Assembly: GCA_964568985.1 (NCBI GenBank)
Contig: CAZMSP010000001.1
Coordinates: 1-64,000, forward strand
Direction: 5' to 3'
Length of the DNA: 64,000 bases
From: CAZBWE01 sp964568985
GTDB lineage: Bacteria > Planctomycetota > Phycisphaerae > Sedimentisphaerales > Anaerobacaceae
The position numbers and the translations under genes were made by a program. The notes under the pieces were generated by a model that saw only the letters and a program-made list of their open reading frames with translations, was not told the origin of the DNA and made no database searches. Every line of letters starts with the position of its first letter. Within the stretch, counting starts at the first letter, position 1. Of the stretch, positions 8,443 through 16,988 are shown piece by piece.

Positions 8443-10434
8443 ATGGCGTCAAAATTTCGTTCACTAACTTCAGAGGAAATTGCCAGGCTGACCGAGAAGG
8501 GCTGTAGTTGTACTGACTGGTCGAAGCTGCAAGTTGCCGAACGTTTCAACGCAGAGACAGTCAGAACAACGCACTTTTCCGGTGATGTAAAATTAGGTGT
8601 TTTTGAAAAGCAAGTATCTTTTCCGGGCGGCGTTACGAAACCATCCGGCGTCAGTAACGCAACAATTCACAACTGCACAATCGGCAACAATGTATACATA
8701 AACCAAATAAGAAACTACATTGCCAACTATGTAATCGAAGACGATGTGATAATAGATAATATTGACCTGCTCGCGGTAGAAGGTGAAAGCACATTTGGTA
8801 ACGGGACGGAAGCAGCCGTTATTAATGAGGCCGGCGGTAGGGAAATACCGATTTACGACCAACTGTCGGCCCATACCGCTTATATAATAGCACTCTACCG
8901 ACACAGGCCGAAAGCAATTGAAAAGCTGCAGAAAATGATAGCTGACTACACGGCCTCTATTACCTTATCCACAGGCCTTGTAGCGAGAGGCGCCAGAGTT
9001 ATCAACTGTCGAATCATAAAAAACGTCAAAATTGGTCCTGCAAGTGTAATCGAGGCAGTGAATAGGTTGGAGAACGGCTCAATTAATAGCTGTCCGGAAG
9101 ACCCTGTTTATATCGGGCCAGGAGTCTTCGCGGAGGATTTCATTGTCTGCTCCGGCGCGAAGATTAGCGACGGCACAATAATATCCAAATGCTTTGTAGG
9201 CCAGGGGACGGAATTATCCAAGCAGTATTCTGCTGAAAACTCGGTGTTCTTTGCTAATTGCGGCGGCTTCCACGGTGAGGCCTGCGCCATATTTGCAGGG
9301 CCATATACTGTTACACATCATAAATCAACACTGCTGATTGCAGGGCTTTTCTCCTTTCTCAATGCCGGTAGTGGAACCAACCAGAGTAACCATATGTACA
9401 AATTAGGGCCGGCCCATCAGGGAATCGTCGAGCGGGGCTCAAAGACCGCCAGTGATTCGTATATGCTCTGGCCGGCAAAGGTTGGGGCGTTTACCGTTGT
9501 GATGGGTAGGCACTACAGGAATTCAGATACCTCGGATTTGCCTTTTTCATATTTGATTGAGCACGAAGACGAAAGCGTTCTTGTACCCGGAGTGAATTTA
9601 CGCAGCGTAGGAACCGTGCGAGACGCTCGAAAATGGCCGAAAAGGGATAAACGCAAAGACCCAAAGAAACTGGATTACATAAACTTCAAACTTTTAAGCC
9701 CATATACGATTCAAAAGATGCTCAACGGCCGTGATTTACTCCTCAATCTTAAATTAAACTCCGGCCCAATGAGCGATTATTTTATCTACCACAGCTGCAA
9801 GATTCAAAACTCATCACTGGATAAAGGCATTAAGTTCTATCAGATTGGCACTGACAAATTCCTGGGTAATTGTCTGATTAAGCGACTGGAGGATAAACAA
9901 TTCAAGAACATCGATGAACTTCGGGTGGCTTTTATGCCGGACAGCAGCCTGGGCTCGGGTAAATGGGTGGATTTAGCGGGCTTGTTCGCTCCGGAGCAGC
10001 TCGTGCAAAAATTACTCTTTGATATTGAAAAGGGCTCTATTAATACCCTGAACCAGGTTGCCGAAGCATTTGAGTCGATGCATGAGAATTATCCTGCTTA
10101 CGAATGGACCTGGGCAGTGAGTGTTTTGGAGCAGCAGTTGGGCAAAACTGTCGATAAGATAACAGCAGACGATGTCATTAAGCTAACAACGAAATGGGAA
10201 GAAGCTGTAGTAGAACTTGACAAAATTCTTTATGCCGATGCCGAAAAGGAATTTGCCGACACCGCCCAAATTGGATATGGCATCGACGGCGATGAACAGG
10301 CAAAGCACCAAGATTTTGCAGCAGTCAGGGGAACACTTGAAGAAAATAGTTTCGTTTCTGAAATCGAAAAACACATAACTGAAAAAACTAATCTCGGTGA
10401 TGAACTTATCGGCCGGATGGAAAGATTACGTTGA
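8443..10434 (+). CDS. DUF4954-family protein with left-handed beta-helix
   Basis: A 663-residue protein of the DUF4954 type. Residues about 70-400 carry isoleucine/valine-rich hexapeptide-like turns (for example ATIHNCTIGNNVYI, GARVINCRIIKNVKIG, ISDGTIISKCFVGQGT), typical of left-handed beta-helix acyl- or nucleotidyl-sugar transferases. The remaining part is helical. The family occurs in Bacteroidetes and planctomycetes, and its reaction is not established. Here it is followed 27 bases later by nagB, so a role in glucosamine or other amino-sugar phosphate metabolism is a reasonable inference. A GAGGGAG ribosome site supports the start. Confidence 0.85.
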   Translation: MASKFRSLTSEEIARLTEKGCSCTDWSKLQVAERFNAETVRTTHFSGDVKLGVFEKQVSFPGGVTKPSGVSNATIHNCTIGNNVYINQIRNYIANYVIEDDVIIDNIDLLAVEGESTFGNGTEAAVINEAGGREIPIYDQLSAHTAYIIALYRHRPKAIEKLQKMIADYTASITLSTGLVARGARVINCRIIKNVKIGPASVIEAVNRLENGSINSCPEDPVYIGPGVFAEDFIVCSGAKISDGTIISKCFVGQGTELSKQYSAENSVFFANCGGFHGEACAIFAGPYTVTHHKSTLLIAGLFSFLNAGSGTNQSNHMYKLGPAHQGIVERGSKTASDSYMLWPAKVGAFTVVMGRHYRNSDTSDLPFSYLIEHEDESVLVPGVNLRSVGTVRDARKWPKRDKRKDPKKLDYINFKLLSPYTIQKMLNGRDLLLNLKLNSGPMSDYFIYHSCKIQNSSLDKGIKFYQIGTDKFLGNCLIKRLEDKQFKNIDELRVAFMPDSSLGSGKWVDLAGLFAPEQLVQKLLFDIEKGSINTLNQVAEAFESMHENYPAYEWTWAVSVLEQQLGKTVDKITADDVIKLTTKWEEAVVELDKILYADAEKEFADTAQIGYGIDGDEQAKHQDFAAVRGTLEENSFVSEIEKHITEKTNLGDELIGRMERLR

Positions 10435-10461
10435 GAAACCTATTTAAGCAAGGAGTAAACT

Positions 10462-11274
10462 ATGAGAGTAATAATTGAGCCAAATTACGAACTAGTGTCC
10501 AAATGGGCTGCTAATTATGTTACCAAGAAAATAAACGAATTCGGCCCGAGCGGTTCCAAACCTTTTGCGCTCGGCCTTCCTACAGGCTCTTCGCCCCTTG
10601 GAATGTATAAAGAGTTGATAGAACTTAACACAAAAGGGAAGATAACATTTAAAAATGTTGTTACCTTTAATATGGATGAATACGTTAATCTTGCCGAGGA
10701 CCATCCTGAAAGCTACCATTCATTTATGTGGAACAATTTTTTCAGCCATATAGATATTCCTAAAGAAAATATCAACATTCTCAACGGCAATGCGCCGGAC
10801 CTCGAAGTTGAATGTGAGAGTTACGAGCAAAAGATAAAAAAGGCAGGTGGCATTAATCTCTTTGTCGGCGGTATAGGCCCTGATGGCCACATAGCATTCA
10901 ATGAGCCAAGCTCGTCATTATCATCGAGAACGCGAGTTATGACATTGACCGTCGACACCATCATAGCTAACTCACGGTTCTTTGATAACGACGTTGACAA
11001 AGTCCCTAAAACCGCTTTGACCGTGGGCGTGGGGACTGTTATGGACGCCGATGAGGTTATCATTATCGTCAATGGCCATAATAAGGCACGTGCACTGCGA
11101 CACGCTGTCGAAGGAAGTGTCAATCATATGTGGACGGTCAGTGCCCTGCAAATGCACCCGAACGGTATTATTGTTTGCGATGAAGAAGCCACGGCTGAGC
11201 TGAAGGTCGGAACGGTAAAATATTTCAAAGACATAGAGTCAGCCAACCTTGACCCGGCAACGCTCTCTCGTTAG
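10462..11274 (+). CDS. nagB: Glucosamine-6-phosphate deaminase
   Basis: Converts glucosamine 6-phosphate to fructose 6-phosphate and ammonia. The 270-residue product matches the family length and has all key blocks: LGLPTGSSPLGMYKEL (phosphate binding), FNMDEYVNL with the catalytic Asp, and GGIGPDGHIAFNEP with the Asp-His-Glu relay. SRTRVMTLT follows as in E. coli NagB. A strong AGGAG lies 7 bases before the ATG. Operon position after the DUF4954 gene suggests joint regulation from the promoter at 8308-8336. Confidence 0.97.
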   Translation: MRVIIEPNYELVSKWAANYVTKKINEFGPSGSKPFALGLPTGSSPLGMYKELIELNTKGKITFKNVVTFNMDEYVNLAEDHPESYHSFMWNNFFSHIDIPKENINILNGNAPDLEVECESYEQKIKKAGGINLFVGGIGPDGHIAFNEPSSSLSSRTRVMTLTVDTIIANSRFFDNDVDKVPKTALTVGVGTVMDADEVIIIVNGHNKARALRHAVEGSVNHMWTVSALQMHPNGIIVCDEEATAELKVGTVKYFKDIESANLDPATLSR

Positions 11275-11311
11275 GGCGAAAGCTTAGCCCGATGATATTT
11301 TGGTGTATCTA

Positions 11312-12505
11312 CTATTCTTCAACCGCAGTTTCATCCTGAGGCTCAGCAGGTTTTACCGGACGAGGAGGTGGCATTGGTCGGGTTTGAGGCATTCTCATTG
11401 TAGGTTCTTTGCCGGGTGGATAAACAATGTCGGCCTCGGCCTTGAGCGAGTCGATAAATTGTCCAGCCAGTTCGCGCTGCTTTCTTTGCGTTAGCTGTTG
11501 TATTATCTCGTCTTTGACCTGCTCAAACGTTTTAGTCTCGGCGTCTTTGTGGTCGGTAACTTTTATTATGTGATATCCAAATTGGGTTTCCACAATGTCG
11601 CTGACCTGTCCGGTTTCTAATTCAAACGCAGCTTTCTCAAAAGGCGGTACCATCTGACCCCTGCCGAAAGAACCCAAGTCGCCGCCTTTTGCCGCTGACG
11701 GACAGGCAGAATTGGCTTTGGCCAACTCAGCGAAATCAGCACCGGCTTTGATTTGTTTAAGCAGTTCCTCGGTTTTTTCTTTAGCCTCTGCCTTGGCCTC
11801 GTTCGGGTCGGTGTTAGGGTCGGTAGTGTCGGACTTTATAAGAATATGGCTTGCTTTGACTTGCTCGGGCACGTCGTACCGGCTTCGGTTTTGTTCATAA
11901 TACTGATTGGCGTCTTCTACGGTAACGTTTATCTTGTCGGCAAGTTGGGCTTGCATAATTTTCTGAAACAGAAGTGCTTTTCGAACATGTTGTTTTATTT
12001 CGTCAAAGTTTTGACCGAGTCCTTCCATTTTTTCCTTGAAATCCTCCATAGATATGGGCGGCCTCTGCATAGATGCTATTTCTCTAATTTGGCTATCCAC
12101 TTCTTCGTCAGTAACCGCTATATTGGTTTGTCTCGCTTTTTCACCGAGTAGACGTTCGATAATTATTCTCTCCACGGCCTGTTGTCTGAGTACCTTTTTC
12201 ATTTGCTCCATATATTCCGGCGGGCGATCTTGAACCTGTCTGGCCATTACAGCGAGCTGCGGCTCGAGCATTTTATCTATCTCGCCCTCGGTAATCTCGA
12301 CGCCATTGATGATAACGGCTACGCTGTCAGGACCTGTTTCAGTGACAGGGGCAGGTTTAACCAAATCGACATCGGTTTTGACCTTTGTTTCGTTAGGTTC
12401 GGGCGGAGATACCTCTGCTGTCTTACGCCGGCAGGAAAAGCAGCAGATAACACCGATTATCAAAAGACATACTAAAAGTTTTAAGCTGGTAAGATTGCTT
12501 TTCAT
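11312..12505 (-). CDS. Lipoprotein peptidyl-prolyl isomerase (PpiC/SurA-like)
   Basis: A 397-residue exported foldase. The N terminus is a lipoprotein signal (hydrophobic LLVCLLIIGVICCFSC with a cysteine near residue 25), then a proline/glutamate-rich linker. A SurA-N-like helical domain (about 65-200) leads to one parvulin domain: VKASHILIKS, the GADFAELAKANSACPSA block, GGDLGSFGRGQMVPPFEKA and FGYHIIKV. It probably helps fold outer-membrane or periplasmic proteins. The C-terminal tail is rich in proline, arginine and methionine. It is convergent with nagB, with a 37-base gap. Confidence 0.93.
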   Translation of the reverse strand: MKSNLTSLKLLVCLLIIGVICCFSCRRKTAEVSPPEPNETKVKTDVDLVKPAPVTETGPDSVAVIINGVEITEGEIDKMLEPQLAVMARQVQDRPPEYMEQMKKVLRQQAVERIIIERLLGEKARQTNIAVTDEEVDSQIREIASMQRPPISMEDFKEKMEGLGQNFDEIKQHVRKALLFQKIMQAQLADKINVTVEDANQYYEQNRSRYDVPEQVKASHILIKSDTTDPNTDPNEAKAEAKEKTEELLKQIKAGADFAELAKANSACPSAAKGGDLGSFGRGQMVPPFEKAAFELETGQVSDIVETQFGYHIIKVTDHKDAETKTFEQVKDEIIQQLTQRKQRELAGQFIDSLKAEADIVYPPGKEPTMRMPQTRPMPPPRPVKPAEPQDETAVEE

Positions 12506-12603
12506 AATTTGTCCTTTCTCGGATCAAAAGTATTAAAAACACTTCATAATAGGTGGTTTATTGTTTCACGAAAAGCTGAAACTGTCAAGAAAATTTTCTA
12601 TTT

Positions 12604-12716
12604 TCAACCACGGATTTCACAGATTTCACGGATTTTAGTCTTTGACTTTCTATTTTATCTGTGTAATCCGTGTAATCCTTCGACTACGCTCAGGACAGCG
12701 TCTGTGGTTAATTTTC
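12604..12716. repeat. Palindromic repeat with a second repeat nested in it
   Basis: AACCACGGATTTCACAGAT at 12608 and an inverted partner reading TCTGTGTAATCCGTGTAAT, ending in TCTGTGGTTA, form a long imperfect hairpin. The right arm is interrupted at 12677-12698 by a CCTTCGACTACGCTCAGGACAG unit, a member of the family that also occurs in yidC. Together with flanking AT-rich DNA it fills the 329-base gap between the parvulin and URO-D genes, where no gene is seen. Confidence 0.8.
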
Positions 12717-12834
12717 CTTGATTTTCATACAGCATAGAATGAGGAACTCTTTGTAATAATTAGTGTTAAGTGATAAAATTTCGACGTTGTAGAGCTCCTG
12801 CTTTCGCAGGGGCAAGCTTCAAAAAGGCTGTTTT

Positions 12835-14166
12835 ATGAATACAAATTTCGGCGATGATGCCAAAACAAAAGCTGCTTTGACCGGCAGAGAGCGAGTGCTG
12901 CGGGCGCTTGAATACAAAGAAGTGGACTGTGTTGCCCTGGATTTTGGAGGCACATTCGGCACAGGAGCCCACGTTAGTTTCATAGCGAAGTTGCGCCAAG
13001 TGCTTGGTATGCATAAAAAAGATGAGCCGGTAAAAATCATCGAGCCATATCAAATGCTCGGCGAAGTAGCTTCTGACCTGCAGGAAGTGCTCGGCATCGA
13101 TATTGTTAATCTGCCCCGGCCTAAAAGCATTTTTGGCTTTAAGAATTCCGATTTTAAGCCATGGCGAACATTCGACGGAACAGATGTGCTGGTGCCGGGC
13201 AAGTTCAACACTGAGCCGGAACCGAATGGCGATATTTTGCAGTATCCGGAAGGAGACAAGTCGGCACCTGCTTCGGCGCGGATGCCCAAAGACGGATGCT
13301 ATTTTGAGTTGATTATCCGACAGAAGCCGGTTGATGAGGCCAAGCTTAATCCGGCTGATAATCTTGAGGAGTTTTCTTTTATTAGCGATGAAGATTTGAA
13401 AATCTATGAGCAGCAGGCAAACGAACTTTATCAAAACACCGACCTTGCGATAGTAGCAGGATTTCCGGGCACGGCCTTTGGGGATATTACATTAGTTCCG
13501 GCACCGGCTTTGAGGCGTCCAAAAGGAATTCGTGACATTGAAGAATGGTACATCAGCACGGTTACACGGAAAGAATATATTAAAGAGGTCTTTGCGGGCC
13601 AGGCAGAAATCGCGATTAAAAATCTCGAAAGGATTTATGATGCGGTGGGCAATAAAGTACATGTTGTCCTGCTGGATACTACAGACCTGGCGGCGCAGGA
13701 TACGCTATTTTGCAGTCCTCAGGGTTATCGCGAACTTTATCTGCCGTTCAGCAAGAAACTCAACGACTGGATTCACTCTCATACCGAATGGAAAGCGATG
13801 AAACATTGCTGCGGCTGCTGCGAGCCATTGATAGAGTGCTTTATAGAAGCCGGTTTCGATATTTTAAGTCCTGTGCAAACCTCCGCCAAAGGTATGGACC
13901 CGAAACATCTAATTGATAAATACGGCGGCAGAATCGTCTTCTGGGGAGGCGTGGATGCACAAAAGGCTCTGCAATTCGGAAAGCCTGACGAAGTACGCCG
14001 GCAGGTTGCTGAACAGCTGCGAATATTCAATCCTTTGACGGTAAGCTCAGGACAGTCGAACCGAAAAACCAATGGATTTGTTTTCGGTACGGTTCATAAT
14101 ATCCAGTGCAATACGCCGGTTGAAAATGTACTGACAGTGTTTGAGGCACTTGGACGAAGGCTATAA
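12835..14166 (+). CDS. Uroporphyrinogen decarboxylase-family (URO-D) protein
   Basis: A 443-residue URO-D-fold protein starting with the family-typical ALTGRERVLRALEYKEVD. HCCGCCEPLIECFIEAGFD and the following DILSPVQTSAKGMDP and VFWGGVDAQ blocks match the MtaA/MtbA-like and anaerobic-demethylation branch rather than haem-biosynthetic HemE. Members move methyl groups between corrinoid proteins and thiols or act on unknown substrates. There is no corrinoid protein next to it, so the substrate is open. The thioesterase follows 30 bases later and is probably cotranscribed. Confidence 0.87.
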   Translation: MNTNFGDDAKTKAALTGRERVLRALEYKEVDCVALDFGGTFGTGAHVSFIAKLRQVLGMHKKDEPVKIIEPYQMLGEVASDLQEVLGIDIVNLPRPKSIFGFKNSDFKPWRTFDGTDVLVPGKFNTEPEPNGDILQYPEGDKSAPASARMPKDGCYFELIIRQKPVDEAKLNPADNLEEFSFISDEDLKIYEQQANELYQNTDLAIVAGFPGTAFGDITLVPAPALRRPKGIRDIEEWYISTVTRKEYIKEVFAGQAEIAIKNLERIYDAVGNKVHVVLLDTTDLAAQDTLFCSPQGYRELYLPFSKKLNDWIHSHTEWKAMKHCCGCCEPLIECFIEAGFDILSPVQTSAKGMDPKHLIDKYGGRIVFWGGVDAQKALQFGKPDEVRRQVAEQLRIFNPLTVSSGQSNRKTNGFVFGTVHNIQCNTPVENVLTVFEALGRRL

Positions 14167-14196
14167 GGGACAAAACTGTGAAGACCGGAGTTTAAG

Positions 14197-14616
14197 ATGG
14201 ATTTTCCCAAACGAGCAATTATCCAAAGTCATACGATAACCATTGTGCCACGATATGCAGAAACCGACAAGGCCGGCGTGGTGCATCATAGTGTCTATCC
14301 GGTGTGGTTCGAGATGGGTAGAACCGAGCTGCTGCGGGCCAACGGCTTAGCATACAAAGACCTCGAAGAAACAGGTGTATTCTTTGTTGTGGCTGAATTA
14401 AATATAAAGTATCGTAGAGCTGCCTTCTACGATGAAAAGCTGCTGTTGCATACGAGCTGTACAGGCGTAACTGCCAGCAGGGTTGAGCACAGCTATGAAC
14501 TCACCCGCGAAGATAACGGACTGGTCTTAGCCGAAGGCACAAGTATCCTTGCCTGCGTGGATTCCGATGGAAAGGTCCGACGAATACCTGAATTTATGTA
14601 TCCTCAAGAAGATTAG
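14197..14616 (+). CDS. Acyl-CoA thioesterase, YbgC/4-hydroxybenzoyl-CoA type
   Basis: A 139-residue hot-dog-fold thioesterase. The motif RYAETDKAGVVHHSVYPVWF contains the catalytic Asp of the YbgC group, followed by EMGRTELLR. It hydrolyses short or aromatic acyl-CoA thioesters; YbgC homologues often accompany Tol-Pal genes, but none are nearby. It lies between the URO-D and SAM-hydrolase genes with short gaps (30 and 18 bases), which suggests one transcript. Confidence 0.9.
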   Translation: MDFPKRAIIQSHTITIVPRYAETDKAGVVHHSVYPVWFEMGRTELLRANGLAYKDLEETGVFFVVAELNIKYRRAAFYDEKLLLHTSCTGVTASRVEHSYELTREDNGLVLAEGTSILACVDSDGKVRRIPEFMYPQED

Positions 14617-14673
14617 TCCCACCAAGAGTTTAATATGATAGTGTTATTAACAGACTTTGGCTAAGGTGAATAT

Positions 14674-15390
14674 GTGGGTGTGATGAAAGGGGTCATTTAC
14701 AGTATCGACCCGGATGCAAAAATCGTTGACTTATGTCACGATATTTCGCCTCAAAATATCATCGAGGCATCGTGGGTTCTAAAAAATAATTACAAATACT
14801 TTCCCAAAGGAGCTGTCTTTTGCTGTGTGGTTGACCCAGGCGTAGGGACAGAAAGAAAAGCATTGGCGGTAAAAGCGGAAAATTTCTATTTTGTAGCACC
14901 GGACAACGGCCTGCTCTGGGAAACGCTTGGCTCGCCTAGTCCATCCGAGATGCTTGGTGAGCAGAAAGTTCTGGATATAAGGCAAATTCCCGTCCCGCCT
15001 GAGGCCAGCAGAACATTTCACGGCAGAGATGTATTTGCAAAAGCGGCTGCAAACGTCGATCAAGGCAAGTTCGATACCATAGGCGAAAGAACAGAAAAAA
15101 TCGAAAAACTGGAGCTTTATCTTGATGGCAGAACAGGGATAGTGGTGAGAATCGACAGGTTCGGAAACATCGTAACCAATTTAGTCAGACATAAAAGGGG
15201 CAAATATGCCGTAGAAATAGGCGATAATAAGAAGTATACGATGAGATACTATCCTAATTATGACTCATCCAAAGAGGGTGAGCTTTTTCTGATAGTCGGT
15301 TCAAACAACACGCTGGAGATTAGCTTGAAAAATGCAAGTGCAAATGATAAACTCCACATCAAAGTTGGACAGAGGATAATAATATCATAA
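14674..15390 (+). CDS. SAM hydrolase/SAM-dependent halogenase family (DUF62), N terminus cut by in-frame TAA
   Basis: The family (S-adenosyl-L-methionine hydroxide adenosyltransferase) splits SAM to adenosine and methionine. The natural start is the ATG at 14635 (MIVLLTDFG), whose reading frame meets TAA at 14662-14664 and then continues without another stop as GEYVGVMKGVIYSIDP. The longest intact frame restarts at GTG 14674 with GGTG five bases upstream. Conserved blocks include VDLCHDISPQN, VVDPGVGTERKA, FVAPDNGLLWE, TFHGRDVFAKAAA and DRFGNIVTN. The lost LLTDFG segment belongs to the active site, so the short form is probably inactive unless the stop is read through or is a sequencing error. 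Confidence 0.85.
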   Translation: MGVMKGVIYSIDPDAKIVDLCHDISPQNIIEASWVLKNNYKYFPKGAVFCCVVDPGVGTERKALAVKAENFYFVAPDNGLLWETLGSPSPSEMLGEQKVLDIRQIPVPPEASRTFHGRDVFAKAAANVDQGKFDTIGERTEKIEKLELYLDGRTGIVVRIDRFGNIVTNLVRHKRGKYAVEIGDNKKYTMRYYPNYDSSKEGELFLIVGSNNTLEISLKNASANDKLHIKVGQRIIIS

Positions 15391-15467
15391 AAGGTTCTTT
15401 TTTGAACGCAACATTATCTGATACTATGCTGGATTCCGCCTCTGGCGGATAAACCTCGATAGAACTG

Positions 15468-16757
15468 TCAGTGTGCTGGTCCGCTGGTTAGCGCGAATAT
15501 ATAAGCTGAGCCGGAGTTCTTTCCCTTGTCATCATCAAATATCGCCCCCACGATTGTCTTATCGCCGTTTATGAAAACAGACCTGCCAAACCAGTCTTTG
15601 GCAGCACCATCTAAGGCGGTGAGCTTTTGCTGCTGAACCCAGTTCGTGCCGTCCCACCTGAATATATAAGCCGAGCCGGAGTCATTTCCTTTGTCATTGT
15701 CGCCCCACGCCCCCACAATTGCCAAATCGCCGCTGATAGAAACAGAGAAGCCAAAGTGGTCGCTCTCAGCACCATCTATGGCCAACAGTTTTGCCTGCTG
15801 GACCCAGCCAGTGTCATCCCATCTGAATATGTAAGCCGAGCCGGAGTTAGTTCCCAAATCGTCATCCCAATACGCCCCCACGATTATCTTATCGCTGCAT
15901 ATAGAGACAGAAATGCCAAACGAGTCTCCGAGGACACTATCTGCGGCGGTAATCTTTTGTTGCCGTACCCAGCGAGTGCCATACAACAACCTGTATATAT
16001 AAGCTGAGCCAGACTCAGCTCCCCCATCGTCATCGCCATGAGCCCCCACAATTATCTTATCTCCGCTTATAGAGACAGATTTGCCAAACCCGTCACCAGG
16101 TTCCCCATCGGCAGCGGTGAGCTTTTGCTGCTGGCTCCAGTTAGTACCATCCCGCTTGAATATATAAGCCGAGCCTCTGTTGTCGTCGCAAAACGCCCCC
16201 ACGACGGCATAACCGCCGCTTATAGAAACGATACCAAAGCAGTCGCCGAGAACGCCATCCGAGGCGATGAGCTTTGCCTGTTGAACCCAGTTGGTGCCAT
16301 TCCGCCGGAATATATAAGCCGCGCCGCTGTTATTAAAATTGCCATCGCCATGACGTGCCCCCACAATGGCATAATCGCCGCTTATAGAAACAGAATTGCC
16401 AAACCAATGGCCATCATTAGCATCTGCGGCAGTGAGCTTTTGCTGCTGAATCCAGCCAGTGCCATCCCACCTGAATATATAAGCCGCGCCGGAGTCGACC
16501 CCCTTGTCATTATCGTTAGCTGCCCCCATGATGGCATAATCGCCACTTATAGAAACAGAGATACCAAAATGATCATTGACCTGCCCGTCTGTGGCGGTGA
16601 GCTTGGCCTTTTGCAGCCAGGCGGTATCAGCCCTTGCCGACTCCAAAAGCACAAGAGAGCACAAAATCACTACTCCGCTAAGGAGATGGCGGATAGGTAT
16701 CATACACAACCATATTTTCTTTCTCTCGCCATTCAACACAACTAAACTCCCTTTCAT
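15468..16757 (-). CDS. Secreted seven-bladed FG-GAP (integrin-alpha-like) beta-propeller
   Basis: About 430 residues with an N-terminal signal peptide (hydrophobic GVVILCSLVLLESARA, likely cleavage after ARA) and seven tandem blades of roughly 50 residues. Each blade follows the plan QQKLTAADG...FG.SVSISGD.AIVGA...SGSAYIFRWDGT.WVQ, with calcium-binding-like D-rich loops. Seven blades make a complete propeller. There is no PEP-CTERM or other anchor. Blade 3 is shorter (its loop reads FCDDNRGSAYIF). The blades are similar at DNA level (about 150-base periods), implying recent duplication. A cell-surface or matrix role is inferred from the family. Confidence 0.88.
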   Translation of the reverse strand: MKGSLVVLNGERKKIWLCMIPIRHLLSGVVILCSLVLLESARADTAWLQKAKLTATDGQVNDHFGISVSISGDYAIMGAANDNDKGVDSGAAYIFRWDGTGWIQQQKLTAADANDGHWFGNSVSISGDYAIVGARHGDGNFNNSGAAYIFRRNGTNWVQQAKLIASDGVLGDCFGIVSISGGYAVVGAFCDDNRGSAYIFKRDGTNWSQQQKLTAADGEPGDGFGKSVSISGDKIIVGAHGDDDGGAESGSAYIYRLLYGTRWVRQQKITAADSVLGDSFGISVSICSDKIIVGAYWDDDLGTNSGSAYIFRWDDTGWVQQAKLLAIDGAESDHFGFSVSISGDLAIVGAWGDNDKGNDSGSAYIFRWDGTNWVQQQKLTALDGAAKDWFGRSVFINGDKTIVGAIFDDDKGKNSGSAYIFALTSGPAH

Positions 16758-16839
16758 CTTCACCAAGCTATTGTTTAATTATTATACCACAAAAAGCCTA
16801 AAGAATTCAAGTAAAAAAGATGCTTGACTGGCAATAATA

Positions 16840-16988
16840 GATGCTGGATACTGAATACTCGATGCTTGATGTTATGTTTAGTCCGGTAAAAAAGGGAGAA
16901 ACATCTGGATATCGAAGGGAAATTTAGCTTGTTAGGTTAGATTATTCGCTCAGCTCAGGATGACAAGCATCGAGAAGCGAGAAACGAG
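16840..16988. repeat. Heptamer-period repeat tract before purF
   Basis: From 16840 the units GATGCTG, GATACTG, AATACTC and GATGCTT follow each other with a strict 7-base period. A second short tract at about 16967-16985 (GAGAAGC, then GAGAAAC) runs directly into the purF start and appears to supply its purine-rich ribosome site. Confidence 0.8.

Noticed and set aside
16038..16745. 235-codon frame antisense to the FG-GAP gene
   Set aside because: Its repeats mirror the propeller blades of the real gene, and no signal or domain fits.
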